A stretch of DNA of 64,000 nucleotides from Neurospora crassa OR74A (Eukaryota; Ascomycota; Sordariomycetes; Sordariales; Sordariaceae). A program made the position numbers and the translations under genes. Within the stretch, counting starts at the first letter, position 1, and each line of letters begins with the position of its first letter. The notes below the pieces were generated by a model that was not told the DNA's origin, did not search any database, and was given only the letters and a program-made list of their open reading frames with translations. Positions 1 to 12,952 of this stretch are shown here, in pieces. The DNA is taken from contig NC_026501.1 of NCBI RefSeq assembly GCF_000182925.2, forward strand, positions 2,418,001 to 2,482,000, given 5' to 3'.

Positions 1-976
1 ACTTCTTCAACCTCCGAGAGCTCTGGACGAACTGGCCCAACCGCGAGCTCACCGGGATTATGAAGGGATACATGCTTGCCCAGCTTGCCTTCTGGCTGCA
101 GCAAATCTTGGTCATCAACATTGAGGAGCGCAGAAAGGACCATTGGCAGATGTTTACGCATCACATCATCACCATCTGCCTCATCTACGCCTCTTACAGA
201 TACGGCCACACCCGCGTGGGCAACCTTATCCTTGTCCTGATGGACGTTGTAGATTTGTTCCTTCCGGTAGGTCTACTTGCTCTTTACCACCAATACCGCA
301 CATCCCAAATACTCACATCGTTCCCCATTTCCAGCTCGCCAAGTGCCTCAAATACCTCGGCCACTCCAGCGCCTGCGACTTCATGTTCGTAGTCTTCATG
401 GTTTCCTGGTTCGTCGCCCGCCATGTTTTGTATCTGACGGTCTGCTACTCCGTCTACGCTCATACGACCTCCATCATTCCGTACGGCTGCTTCTCTGGTA
501 CTCCCGGAAACCTGAAGGGTCCCTTCCAGCCGCCCGCTGACAAAGGCGCTCTCTACCTGCTCGAGCCGCTCTGGAACCCCGACGGACTGGTGTGCTATGA
601 TGACACGGTCAAGTGGACCTTCCTCTCGATGCTGCTCTTCTTGCAGGCGTTGACCATCATGTGGTTTTCACTCATCATCCGCGTGGCTCTACGCGTGCTC
701 AGGGGCGAAGGAGCTGATGATACGCGCAGTGATGACGAAGGTTGTGAAGATGTTGATGCAGAGGATGACGAGGATGAAACTGAGTTTGTTTACGAGGAGG
801 CTCAAGCGCTGGCGGAGGAGGTTGGTGTTGATGAGCTTGACCTCAAGAACTGGGCGGAGAGAAGACGTGCCGGTCACGGCGTCGGCGGAGTGACTGCCAC
901 CGGCGTGAGTCTGCCTGGTCATAGTGATCGGAAGGAACTGCTCGGACGGATTGGGTGTGAGAAGCAGGTTGAGTAA
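1..976 (+). CDS. LAG1: Acyl-CoA-dependent ceramide synthase (Lag1/Lac1 family), 5' end outside window
   Basis: The gene is partial at the left edge. The visible coding parts are 1-266 and 335-976, with a 68-bp phase-0 intron at 267-334 (gtaggt...ccag). The frame starts at base 3, giving about 301 visible residues. The first exon carries the Lag1 motif of the TLC domain: a KGYMLAQLAFWLQQ membrane segment, the double histidine in FTHHIIT, the SY...G..R.GN loop, and the aspartates in LMDVVDLFLP. The second exon continues with KCLKYLG and two more membrane segments. It ends in a very acidic cytosolic tail (EDVDAEDDEDE) and a poorly conserved C-terminus. In yeast and other fungi this ER-membrane enzyme joins a fatty acyl-CoA to a sphingoid base. 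Family assignment is firm. Filamentous fungi usually have two paralogues (LagA- and BarA-like), and I cannot say which this is. The gene converges on the CAP-protein gene downstream. Confidence 0.95.
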
Positions 977-2355
977 AGAGGCTCCGCGTATAAACAAGAT
1001 AGGATATGGTACATGTCGATGTCACCGTAGTCGTCGTGTCATCCTCGTCGTCGGACGTTCCTAGATGAACGTCCGGGTAGTGGAGTGGCCGACTTCATTC
1101 TCTCCTGGTCGCTACGCATCGGATAAGGGAAGGACAGACCCTTGTTGGAAGCACGAGAAGAAAGAAAGGGTTCTCTTTATCCATATGTACTACAATTACC
1201 TGAAAAGAACCTAAGCGCCTACCTAAAAAAGCTTCTTTGTTTTCTTTTTCTTTTTCTCTTTTGTTTTGGGACCATAGAACGGGCACCTTTGGGCAGTTGG
1301 GCAATCGGGATAAGAAGAGGATTGAAATGAAATGGTTACTTTATGATATAATTGATGGTTCGGGCCTATGGGACTATGAGATGAGGAAAGGGAAAAAGAG
1401 AAAAAAGGTTCGAGGGCAACTTTATAGAGCAGAGTAGGATGCGGGCAGGCGTTCAGGGTCGAAGTGAAACATGTTCATGAAGAATCATCCCTTGCGAATC
1501 ATTCTCAGGGCTGCCTGGGCACTCGATACGGTATGTGAACTTGGTCTGTATTGGTGGCTGTGTCTACTGGATGAGGAACTTGCGGTCCCAGCTCCAAAAA
1601 CCCCATGATGCCTTCAGCGACACGTAGTACAGGTTACCCCGAAACCAACATGCAGCTGCACCATGCACAGCAATATCTACCGAACCAAGCAATCCTCCTT
1701 AAAAACACTGTCTGGTCTTGGAGTGAACTCCTGAAGTGAACAAAGGTATAACTCCAAGCCAAATAGATGACCGGATGAAATCCCATGTCCAGAGAAATCA
1801 AAAACGAATCGAAGCTTTCTTACGTACAACACAGAGAGATGAATGTTCAAGAAGTGAACCAGGGTAAAGAAGAATGTTTCAGTCAGCTGACGTAGCTAGC
1901 CAATAACATTCAACACCCAAAGAAAGAATATGATGCAGATACCGCCATGATACCGGTCCCTTTGTCTCCAGATGTTTCCCATGATAGCCTTTTGGTAGTC
2001 TTTGTTTTCTTTCTGAAACAGAAATGTCATGTCGTCGTAAGAATCCAGATGTATAGCGTTTCTGCGTTGCTAGCGAAGGCAAAAGGTGTTGCCATAACTG
2101 GACGATGCATGCTGGTTTGCGCAACTGCCGATGTAGATACAGACCTCTCCAAGTAAAGGAAAACCGATCATGATTTGCGCACCCCAGGCGTATGGGAAGT
2201 ATATCGAAACAAAGATGTCGTTAACGGGGTTCTGTGTACATGTGCGCACCATACTACAACTGGAGCTATGGCGGGGAGTGTAGCCACGGTGTAGCCAGAG
2301 CGAAGAAGCCCTCATATCACCCCTGCCTGCGAAAATGCAAGTCTTTAGGGTGCAT
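977..2355. other. Convergent intergenic region with no gene seen
   Basis: This holds the 3' flanks of the ceramide synthase (+) and the CAP protein (-). There is a T-rich run at about 1225-1266. The short open frames here (up to 81 codons) show no family resemblance. I see no RNA gene or repeat. Confidence 0.6.
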
Positions 2356-3459
2356 TTAAGCAACAACGAGAGCCTCGTTGAGAGGAGGGGAAACGTTTGT
2401 GCCGTATTCACCGCCCATGTTGCCTGGGAAGAGTGTTAGTGACTGTACGTTGCTCTGGGATCAATAAAACTTACCGGCAGGATAATAGTTGCAGACAGTG
2501 TACCAGACGTCCATCTGCGAGCTCATGGTACCCTGAGGACAGAACTGTGTATAGCAGCCAAGTTCCTTGGACTCTTTCCAAACGAGCTGAGAGAAATGAC
2601 CCCAGCCCTCGAAGTTAGACATGTCCGGGTTCGCCTTTCCATAGTCGGAGGCAGGCCAAAGGGAAAGCTCCCCGTTATACCACATGTTAGTTGTGGCCTG
2701 AGCACCGGCTTTGACAGCGCCGACATTCTGAACGGTCTGCTTGTCGGAAGAGCCCCACATGGCAATGTTTTGACCATAACCACCACCGCCGGGAGTCCTT
2801 ATGGTTTGTCAGTACAACTAAAATCAAAAGCATGGTCTGGGAATATCTTACAGATCATGCTGGAATACGCATGAGGCCGCAGCTTGCTGAGCATAGTTGG
2901 CATAGGTCTCTCCCCAAGTCATAGCACCAGCAGAGTGGTTGCTGCGGTGGATGTTGTGGTGATAGAGAAGCGTGCTGGCGTAGTCGCTGCCGCTAGGGGC
3001 AGCGGGAGAGTCGACTTTGGTAGTAGCATGTTCCTGCATGGTGCTAGTGGTAGCAGGGGGTGCAGCAACGACAGCAGGCGCAGTAGTCGGCGCGGGCTGC
3101 TGAGTGCTGGAGCTAACCGGAACAATGATGACGGTAGACGAAGTAGTCTCCGGAGCAGGGGGCGGGGCAAAGACGACAATGCTGCTGGAAGAAGGGGTGG
3201 GCACCGGGGCGGGAGCCTGGCTAGTCGGCTGGACCGTGGCCGCAGAAGCTTCCTGAGGATGCGGAGAGAACACCGGGCGGCCAGGGCCATGTTCATGGAA
3301 GGCGTTGACGGTAGCAAAAGGCACGTTTCCCGCAGTGACGGTAACCGTAACCCACTCCTCAACAACCTTGGTGGTGAAGTGGACGCGTCTATCCTGGAGA
3401 ATGGGGCTGGCCGAGGCCATGAGAGCGCCAGAGGCGGCGAGAATCAGAGAGCTCTTCAT
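2356..3459 (-). CDS. Secreted CAP/SCP/PR-1-like protein
   Basis: Spliced model: complement of 2852-3459, 2475-2797 and 2356-2423, 332 residues. The introns are 2798-2851 (54 bp) and 2424-2474 (51 bp), both GT..AG, and joining them restores the family motifs. The protein starts with a signal peptide (MKSSLILAASGALMASA). A Ser/Thr/Pro/Ala-rich linker of about 100 residues follows, likely O-glycosylated. The CAP domain starts near residue 180. It shows LLYHHNIHRSNHSAG, WGETYANYAQ, the CAP1 motif GHFSQLVWKESKELGC and the CAP2 motif CNYYPAGNMGG. This layout resembles yeast Pry proteins, which bind and export sterols and fatty acids; that role is family knowledge, not shown here. The start ATG directly precedes the signal peptide. 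The last exon (22 residues) lies beyond an in-frame stop that is reached only if intron 2 is ignored, so an unspliced reading would miss the conserved CAP2 end. Confidence 0.92.
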
Positions 3460-6400
3460 TTTCGCAGATGTGGGATCGCTTGAAAAAATATGAGTCTGTG
3501 GTGAAACGAAGTTAGACAAGTGCAAGAGATTGCTGGGACAGACTTAATGGCCCAGATAAGAAGAAATAAAGATCGTGGTGAAGTGAAGGTCAAGGATCGA
3601 CAGTTGCGATGTTCGTAAAGTTGTTGAGAAGGACGAAAATTGGAAAACCCAACGAAAAGTGCAATCATCCTCATGCAGGTGAGGAAGTAATTTCGTTCGC
3701 CCCATGTCCCCCGTGCGAGACCCTTTCCTCGGGCGGGTAAAGAACATCACGCGAGACCGTCTTTGTTTGCAATAACAACGTAGTTGTGCACCATGGGATG
3801 AACGAGGGGTGAACCACCAAACAAAGAATAAGGTGGGTATGACAGGGCTGAACAGTCACGTACCTTCAGTTGTATTCGATGTTGTTGACGAGGTTACTTT
3901 TTCTTCTCAAACGGGTGAGCCCTTAAGCTGATGGATGAAAAGTCCGGGGGGGCGGAGTTATGTAGACAGATCCAGCTGGTGGCAGCGCTGCTGTTACCGA
4001 TAACCGATATCCTTCAAGGACGTCGATTGTGATCGTGTACTCAAGTGAGCTTTGGGTGAGACAAGAACCGGGTCGGTTGTCGGAAATCGAACAGCCGGCT
4101 GGTTTCTCTTTCTCCGAGAAGGCGACTCAGAAGACAGTCAGGTCGAGGGAGTGACAATGTCGAGAGATAGAGAGGATTGCTTGGCAGGCCGTCTCGATCG
4201 GGGTCCACGAAAGGTCACCACAAGCACGAGGTCGAGGTCGGATCAATGTAAGATGGAGGTTTCAGAGGACAAGGCCGTCATCACCCCAAGATGGAAATCG
4301 GAAATGAGCGTGGACGGGGAAAGGAATGTAAGGCGGGCAAATACCAGGCCGGTGGGTTCAAAGGAGTGAACGGAAGTTGGTTGACGAGCGTCGAACAAGC
4401 TGAGCCTGATGGAAATCCTCGTGGGAGAGAAAACAAGAGAAGGCGGGGTGACAAAGGGAAGTTTTAAGTGAATGGAAGGGTGCCAGCTGGGGGAGTGTGC
4501 GCGCAGGCAGAAGAAAAGAGACGGGTTGCGGAAGTGTGGAAGGATCGACGACCTGCTACCACGTCAACCCCCGGCAAGGCAACGAAGCTAATGAACGGGA
4601 CCCTGGATTAAGACGGAAGGAGCGCCGCCATGTATTAGGGTAAAGCGAGGGCCGGGCTTGGCACTAGTGGCCGCGATGACCAAATCCCAGCAAGCTGGTC
4701 CTGGCCGTTTGACTAGGCGGGTACTCGACTGAGTCGACCCCCTTTGATCAAACCGCCGCAGCGGTGGGTTTTTGGATTTCAGGCACCGTGACGGGTTCGA
4801 GGGGGGTACAGGGTATGTACTGGCCTTTGCGGGGCGTTAATTTGATCGCAAAATGGGACAGACGTCACCAGTGATCAGTTTTGACGAGTGACGGCAATCA
4901 TATGATGGTCCACCGAGAGTGATCATCAACAATAGTATGGGAAATGCAATGTCGGGCACCACACAAGGCACGTAGTCGCGAGAACCGTCATCGGCACACA
5001 CAGGCCGATGAGAAAAGCCAAGAAGCCGGTCAAAGTGGTCACTGCCCAGCGCCTGGGGCAAAAGAAGATTTCATATACTACAACTGCCGTCTGTTCATCT
5101 GGCGTTGATCGTGAGAGATTGTCCGTCATTTGTCATGGCCGCACAGGTGTACCTAACTTCTTGTAATGGTTACGTTATATGACCAGTCTCGTATGGCAGC
5201 TGCGGTGTGGGTATTACACCGACAGTATGGAAGTTCTAGGCCGTCGTCAGCGAGGAGGGTGGTCGGTCGATACCTACCCAACAAAGGAAGATATTCTGAT
5301 CCCAGGGTGAATCCCCCAGACATGGACTTTTTCCAAATGCAACAGAAGATGCTCACCCAGGGCGGTACTTGATTGGTTCGCCTTCCCCGAAGGTGCTAGA
5401 CGCTCACAGTTCGTCCCATGTCTCTGGGCGATGCGGATGACGCTCCGTTTTTGGCCTGTCCCGTTCGCTTGTGCTCGTTTTCATGAGACGTCCTGACCCA
5501 CGGTAGACACTCCAGACTCCCTCCAACGCGGCCTACTGGACGGACTCGTTCTCGACTCGATCTTCAGCGCACCGCAGGACACCACTTCAGTGTGTGACAG
5601 CGGCGCGGGGTTGGCCCTTGCTGGCCCGAGGTGGTTCATGCCTTTGGCTGAGGTGATCCACGAGCCACCCCTGGGCCGTTGTGGTTGTTCCTGGCCCCGG
5701 TCATCATGATCCAATCCTGTCAATTTGGTACCTGAAGAAGCGGGGCTCTCTGCGGTGTGTCGGTAGTGGATAGGGGAACGAGGCATAAGGGAACAGGGAT
5801 ACACTTGAAAGATGGCGTCAAACACCCGACCCGCACATCGGTGCCCCAATCTACGCTGAAACGGCGCTAATTTCGATGTATCTCCACCCCGCAAATATGC
5901 AGACTAACTCGTTCCTTTTCCTCGAATGGGCGACATTTCTCCTCGACATCTTTCTGCTTGTTGCTGTGGTGACGGGCTTGTTTTCATAAGGAGCCCAGAT
6001 TTCCGGGAAACCCACCTTTCAATATCCCCCGGCCACCATCATGCGCAAATGCGCCGCTCTTGGTAAAGATTGCGATTGATCTGCAACGGAAAATACCAGG
6101 CATCCAAAGCCGTGTACGTGCGTACCAAGACTCATGTACATACACGACAATCAAGGCGGACGGACCCGCGAGAATGGATGCCGGAAAAGAAAGCGCGGCC
6201 AGGGTTCTTGACTTCTCATTGAATCATCAGCTCTTGGCGCCTTCCAATTCACTGCATCATCAAGTCTGACTTGACTTCTTCTCGCATCCAGGATATGCGT
6301 CGCGCGTCCACATGCTGCACTGCATAGCTTGATGCATGCAGTCAGCTTTGTAAATGCTCGGATGCTTCGGTCCTCAAAAGAAGCATCAGACTTGCATATG

Positions 6401-9400
6401 CGACATCCACGCGAACAACCGCAGCCCTCTATGGGACCTGTGCCTACTCCGTTCCCCTCTGTTCTGGACTTCAGTCTGTGGAATACCCTCGACTTATGTT
6501 AGCATAATATTGTGATCGTCGGACTACAATCAACACGACAAGGCTGAGGAGTTCATTCTCCATCCACTTGGGTGTCGGTACCTGATACAGTTCAGGGTTA
6601 AAGGTGGCTGCAATGGGTGCCCGCGCGCCTTTGCAGGTTCTTCTCGTCTCTTAAACTGTTCTTCCAACCCCCTCTGTCAAGCCTAGATCAGTACTCCCTC
6701 CAGTTTTCGTCACTCGAATCCATACCTATGTCACACACAAAATGGACGCCTTCAATTGATGATCGACAACGATCAAAAATTTTTCCAATTCAACAAGCAT
6801 ATACCTCCCCGTGCCTTTTCCACATCATGTTTACAATCACTCATCTCATCAACATTGTCAAACTTGCATGACCCTTCATGCTCACACTCGTTCGATATCG
6901 ACGATCCGGAAGTCAGATACGTATGGGTCCGTTTCGTGGAACCTTCCCCCGTTCCCTGTGGAGGTTGTGTTGCCATTTCAAACCCCCATCCGGTCTTGCC
7001 CAAGTTGGAAAGGGGAACAAACGGCTCCAGATGCGCTTCTCTTGCTCCTGATTTGTTGTTTCATCTCTCTGTCGCCCCTCAACCGGCCCCGCCAATTGGC
7101 TGGAGATTCGATGAGCTGACGCCCATTCAACCAGGTTGTGTTCTGGGCTCATCGACACAGCAAGAAGGCAGTTTCTAGGGCAATGGGTCCTTGTGCCCAT
7201 GTCAACTTCATCCTGTCTTGTACATTGTGCGCGTGGTGGAATCTGATCTTCCCCCAGAGAGTTTTGCAAGTTCCAGAACACAGGAGACATGTACATGCCC
7301 TTGGCTGGGTGCTTGGGTACCCATGCGCAATCTGTATGAGTTTCTCCGAATTCTTCGAGGAAAAAAAAAAGGTGGAAATTGACTCCAGCTCATGCAAGAA
7401 CGGAGATGAGGCATTCAAGTGCGAATGTCAAAAGTTCAACTCGTATTAGGCTTGACGCCATCACATGATCTTTCATGACTAAAGGCGGGCAGACAGATGC
7501 TCGCAAACTCACGAAAACACCCCGCAATGGTTTCAGATGAGCCCTTAAGACGAGATCCGAATCCAATAGACTGTGTGGGTTTTTTTATTGGAGAGCACAG
7601 TCTACGAAAATAAATCACGAAAACAGACCGAGATCGAGAACTACAGCTACTGTTCCGGCTTCTGGGTTGAATTGTGGTGCCAGCCTACGTGTTCTGTTCC
7701 CCGGTCCCTCAACAAGGACTTTCTGAGAACAGGCACTCAATGGGTCTTTGCGAGGGCATGTCTCCTAAACTTGGTCTTTAGACCTCCGTTTCGAGCAAGG
7801 GTTGTGTCAAATTGCGTGAGAGTCCACAGCCAACTGGAAAGGACTTTCAGCGGCATTCTGCATGAACTATCACTACTCAGGAGTCACGATGCTCCCTATT
7901 TGGCTATCACCATGAATTGCACGACTGCTGTGCCTTGGTATTTATCCGGTGATACAGACAGGGAATTCAAACTCGCCCTCTATCAAGAAACATACGTTTA
8001 TATATGCGAAGCGGCGCTCTGTCTCCTCCCGAAACACACTGTCTCTATACTCCTTAAACACAATGGAAATCTGCGACTATTAACCTCCAATGAACCTTTC
8101 TGAGAACATACAAGAAAGCCACTATGACGATGCTGAAGCCGCCACTTACGCTTTATGTTTCTTGAGTAGAATGAAGTCAATAGAATGTTTGCAATCGCTG
8201 ATTCCCTTGGCGGAGGGGAACCGCATTCTCGCCATGGTAGGCGCAACTCCCAAGTGCTGATACTGTTCAGTGTTAAGCGTCCGTCTACTGCAAGGTTGGC
8301 AGTTCAATATAGTTTGACAGGACCTGCATATCAACACCTCTCCGACGCCCTCATATGGAATTGTTCGAAGGCTATCCACTTTGAAAATGGCATCCACCCG
8401 CCCTGCAAGAGTTTTGTTCGGGTGATAACCGAGACATTTGAGTTGCAAGTATGCAACAAGATCCTTTTGCATGAGCGCCCTTCCAATATCATTTACTCTG
8501 AGAATCTAATAGTGTGCCCCTCCAATGTTGCCATGGTATACGCGACAGACATATCTTGTACTTGCCTTTCATTGCCGAAGTCCCAATTTCTGTCTGTCCA
8601 CCCTTTATCTGCTTACATTTCACACACAGGCAGGCTATTCCCAAACGGCTGCAAACAGCAAGACTTGCGCGATGGTACCTGTACGATCCCTTCCGGGGTT
8701 TGTAACATCCTTCCCGGTGATAATTACCTTTCTTAGCTCACGTAAGTCTTTTGTCTCCATGTAGAAATTGAAAAGGGGTAGAAAAGGGGGCGTGGAAGGG
8801 GTTCCTTGTATTCCACCGCGGAACTCTTTTCTCCCCAAGCTTACAAGGCGCACAAACCTGAATGACTGACGAGTGACAGGCAACAGGAAAGCAGACTACA
8901 CCAACGCCCTTCAAGAAGACTAGGACATCGCTCATTTGCTGGATCTTGATACACAACATTAGATAGAAGCCCCAGAAACGGCATCAATTAAGTCAAATCT
9001 ACGTAGTCACCGACGATGAAAGGACTATACTTAGGAAAGTGATGAGGACTGCAACGTCAAAGAAAACCACTACCATGACGTAGTCGTGGTGGGTTTTCAA
9101 TAAACTTCAATAACTATTGTATTGGGACTGAGGGTTAATATCGCTATGGGGTCATGTCGTGGTGTCACCGAGTGCCAGTGTCCTACCCTCCTCCCCGAGA
9201 CCACAAGGACTACCTAGAGAGTAAGACACTTGAACTGACGCTGACACGGACATTGGTGCTGGTACCTCAGCTCCGGGTTGGTTCGAATCAACATAAACGG
9301 AGGTTTGCCTGGTTCTGGTTGCAACAGTTTCTCAGTCTCTCGCAGCGAGACCGGACCAAGTACTTGCTGGAGAAGAAAGCCATTGCAGAGGAGCTAGGAG

Positions 9401-11264
9401 ATATGTGTGAGGCTGAATCAGGAGGCTCTGGTGCTTGTATCCTCAAGAAGACCTGAAAATATTCTCACTTTCTTCATTTGCATACCTGCGTTTGTCTGTT
9501 GCAATACCACCGCATTCTACTCTCTCCACATCCATGATAATATAGCAATGGAGACAAGTATACAGGACGAGAGTCCTACCCCTTTCATCAACTAAAAAGC
9601 CACCTACTCATTAATACCCAACTTTCTGTGTTCTTTTTGGTCTTTCCAGCGTTCCCCTTCGCATAAACCTGTCCTCCTCACCATTTCTATTCTACCACAT
9701 AACCCCCACCACATCTCCGATTTCTCACCACTATGATCACTGACAGGCTTGGATGATGACGAATGGGACGCATCACAAGCCCCCAAACCCCAAAGCCAAA
9801 TGCCGAGAAGCTGAGGATCCAGAGAGATAAAATCCAACGCCTTATCTCCGGATACAGCCGCGTATTGAAACATGCAAGCACTCACTGCTCAGTCGCAGAT
9901 GGATATGTCTTACAACCACTTACATAAATGTATCGCTCATGTCGCAGCTGCAACACAGTTTCAGAGGCTCCTTTCCCCATGTTTTTTTTCCCTGTTAATT
10001 TTTGTTTTCATTATTCTCTTTTTGTAATTCGTCTGTTTTTTTACAGATCACGTGGTACCCAATGCGAATGTCTATCTCTGCCCCATCATAGTCATCAATC
10101 TGAGCCACGGCACTGTCATGCCTTATCCTACCTTACCATCGGCGCTCGGTCGCTGTCTTCCTGTGCGGCCCAAACAATTTGTGATTTCATTACCCCCCCC
10201 CCCCCCCCCCCCCCCCCCAAGATGTTATTACTGAGAGGGTGTTTTCTCACTTGTCGGATAAGAGTGAGCAAGGTTGATGTCATGATATTGCCTTTTTCCT
10301 CAGTCAGACTCAAACCTAGGTGAGACCGAGAGGATTGAAACTTGGAAACCCAGAGGTGTAGGCTTTTGGCACCACCATACAACGAACGACTCATCAAGTA
10401 GAATAATCGAGGAAGAGAAGGTTTGAGGGCTCACTCGAGCATTCGAGGGATGTGTTGGGTGAACCCTAGAGGTAGGTAGTGATGGCGGTAAGTAACCCGT
10501 CCCAGGCGTTGTGTCAGACGAAGAAGGCAGCAACAAAAGTCAAAGTCGGGCAAGCCCGGTTAAAGATGGCACAGGCACAGGAACAGGCACATGCACGATA
10601 AGGTGAGACCGTCGCGCTGCCTGAGGGAATCTGGAAAAGACCGAAGTATGTGAGCAAGGGCTTACCGTGTCTTGTGGAATAGTTGCGCGGTTGTTCTCGT
10701 ACTGCTAGTACTTGCAGAACGATCCCCTTCTCTTGTGGAATCGAAGTCTGTCAAAACGTAGTGTAGAGGTCATGTGTACGACCAAGCTGTCAGTTCGTTG
10801 TCAATCCTGTCGTTTGTGTCAGCCTGGGGGAGAGTGACCTGGCCGTGGTTCTAACATTGGAAGCGCGAGACGTATAATGTGGATCCTAAGTTAATACCAA
10901 ATCATACTACCGGATGACATATATACCGTGAGTGTTGTCTTTATGGCCGATGACGAAGGTGGATAAACGTATGTACAGTGTGCTGCCGTTCAACTCGAAG
11001 CGCCCCCCGCCCTGACACATTACATGCCAGCCTACACAGACAACGCCCAGTTCTATCCTCAACCGCTTGGTTTGCATTGTCTATTCATCTTTACCATATG
11101 GTCCTAGAGGGTACGTAGAAGTTATAATCATTACCATACCGTCTTTCTGGGAATTATCTTCGCCCTTGGCATATTCTCCTTGCAGTTCTGTTCTTCCTGC
11201 TAGTCCTGTTGTTCTGCCAGGCTTCCCTTCCCCTTCTTCCCCTTCACTCCTGCTCGAATTGCCC
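3460..11264. other. Long gene-poor interval (7.8 kb)
   Basis: No protein family is recognised on either strand. The longest open frames are 176 codons (7573-8103, +) and 183 codons (8185-8736, +). Their translations are Cys/His/Leu-rich with no domain, and lengths like these are expected by chance in a window this size. The interval contains the promoter and 5' leader of the CAP gene at its left end and a 26-base C run at 10193-10218. I see no tRNA, 5S rRNA or transposon relic. An untranslated RNA or a gene with many short exons cannot be excluded. Confidence 0.5.
10193..10218. repeat. Poly-C homopolymer run (26 C)
   Basis: An uninterrupted run of 26 cytosines flanked by ttta and aaga, in a non-coding stretch. 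It is likely to be length-polymorphic and prone to sequencing error. Confidence 0.9.
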
Positions 11265-12287
11265 TTACGACGATGACGAAGCGGCAGCTGGCGCCTTGTT
11301 GTTGTCACCAGTCTGTGTTGGGGGAACGAAAGGCTCGGCGGAACGGGGGATGGGCCAATGCGCATAGATCATCTGCTTCCTGAGGTGGACGGGTGTGACG
11401 TTGGGGGGCTGATCGGGGATTTCCTTCTTGAGACCCTTTGTGGTGGGAAGAGACTTGGTAAGTTATCGCACAGCAGTAATGGGACGAACATGTGGTGAGT
11501 CATGATGATATCGAGAAAGTAACAGGTAGAGCTTATGGAAAGGGCGCACGCCAACATGGCTCTGCTCGAGTCATGCACTAATCCCATGTGGATTGTGCTG
11601 GTGACGAATGGATACTGGCCATCACTTACCAAGTTCTCAAAAACACACTTGTTCAGCTTCCATTCGGCAGGTCGGCATTGCCAGAGCTGCTGGTTGTTGT
11701 CCTCAAGGCATGTCCAGTGCTTGCGGAACTCTTCCAGACATGACTTGTTGATGTCGGCGATACTGCGATGGAGGTTTGACCCCCCGTATCCATGTTAGCC
11801 AAAGTGTCTCCACAGTGTTCCCCATACTGATTATCCACGACATGACTCTCTTCTTTCTCTCCCGCCCTCTGTCTTATATTCCAGTACCAAATCTGCAAAC
11901 AGGTAGATTCACTTACACGCTCCGGGCGCATCGGGTAACCCTTCGGCCCTCCTTCAAACACTCAAACTCGCCCTTTCCAGGGTTCTCGTTCTTACACTGC
12001 ATGAAATCATCGTTGTAATCGCGGCACCGGGCTCCGATGAAGTAGGCGGCGGACATAAGCGGGGCAGAACTGGCACCGAGTTCCTTGACCTTGGGGATCG
12101 AGTCCGGCAAGGGGGTGGTGTCGTAAAGGACCTGCTGGTTGAACCTGTGATTTGTGATGATGGTCAGCCCCTCTTTATCGGCAGACTATATGTAGTGATG
12201 ATGGTGTCGCTGTCGCAAGTCGCCAATTGCTCTCCTGCAGCTGGGCGCAAGCCGGGGGGTCACATACTGGGGAATCCGAGAAGCCAT
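11265..12287 (-). CDS. nuo20.8: NADH:ubiquinone oxidoreductase 20.8-kDa subunit (complex I, NDUFA8/PGIV type)
   Basis: Spliced model: complement of 12268-12287, 11917-12144, 11630-11762 and 11265-11435, 183 residues. Introns are 12145-12267, 11763-11916 and 11436-11629. The first exon is only 20 nt (MASRIPQ). The protein contains four CX9C pairs: C-RDYNDDFMQ-C, C-LKEGRRVTR-C, C-LEEFRKHWT-C and C-RPAEWKLNK-C. Together they make two CHCH folds, the hallmark of the NDUFA8 accessory subunit on the intermembrane-space face of complex I. CX9C proteins are usually imported and oxidised by the Mia40 relay. The C-terminus is rich in Ala and Ser and ends in four serines. The sequence agrees with my memory of N. 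crassa NUO20.8. It is transcribed divergently from the nucleoporin gene, with 665 bp between the start codons. Confidence 0.96.
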
Positions 12288-12952
12288 CCTGTCGGTTCAG
12301 GCGAGCTTGTCGTTGATCGCAAAGGCAACAAATCGAGGCTTCGAGGGCAGGTTTTGGACGGGTAGCTTGATGATGGTGTCGTACCTCTTGCCGGCTATCC
12401 TCGAATGGCCTGGCTGTGAGTGGATCGCGGCTGCCTGCTCATGATTGGCTGGTGAAGGCCAAGGTCAGGTTCTTGGCGTTGCTGCCCCCTGCCTCACCTT
12501 CCAGTGACCTCCACCTCGGTCTACTCTCGGTGAGCCGCAGCAAACCCAACGCGCTAGTGAAGTGACCAGAGGAGCTTTGACCTCCTCAACGCCTGCGCAG
12601 TGAGAGCCATTCAGAAGTGGGCGCCGTCTCTGTCTACGTACAACCCCGTAAATTTCTACAGGAATTGCCCAGCAACGACGGCTTTGCGAACCGCGACAAT
12701 CGTGTCTCCCGACTCAGTATCCGATATCACGACGATTTCGATTATTACAATCAACGCGGGCCTATTGCTCGTCAATACGATTTGACTTGGAGCGCGTTTT
12801 GTCGATCAATTTATCCAACCTCTGCCGCGAATCCCCACTGTTGCTTTTGTTTTCTTTCGCGGGCTTCAGTTGTTTCCATCAGCACGCGCCATCTTGCTCT
12901 CTTGCGCTCTTCAGACTACCATTTCCGCCAGTATACGACACTACCGGCAACC
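12288..12952. promoter_or_regulatory. Divergent promoter region between nuo20.8 and the nucleoporin gene
   Basis: This 665-bp interval must contain both promoters and 5' leaders. The right half (about 12830-12950) is pyrimidine-rich, as is usual just upstream of Neurospora starts. No TATA box or specific operator stands out. Confidence 0.5.

Noticed and set aside
7573-8736. Two consecutive plus-strand open frames of 176 and 183 codons
   Set aside because: The Cys/His/Leu-rich translations have no domain and their length is expected by chance about once in a window this size. They are noted only as part of the empty interval.
9225-9300. tRNA-like T-loop (ggttcgaatc with short stem)
   Set aside because: Only a T-arm-like match is present. 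No acceptor stem, D arm or anticodon arm can be formed around it.
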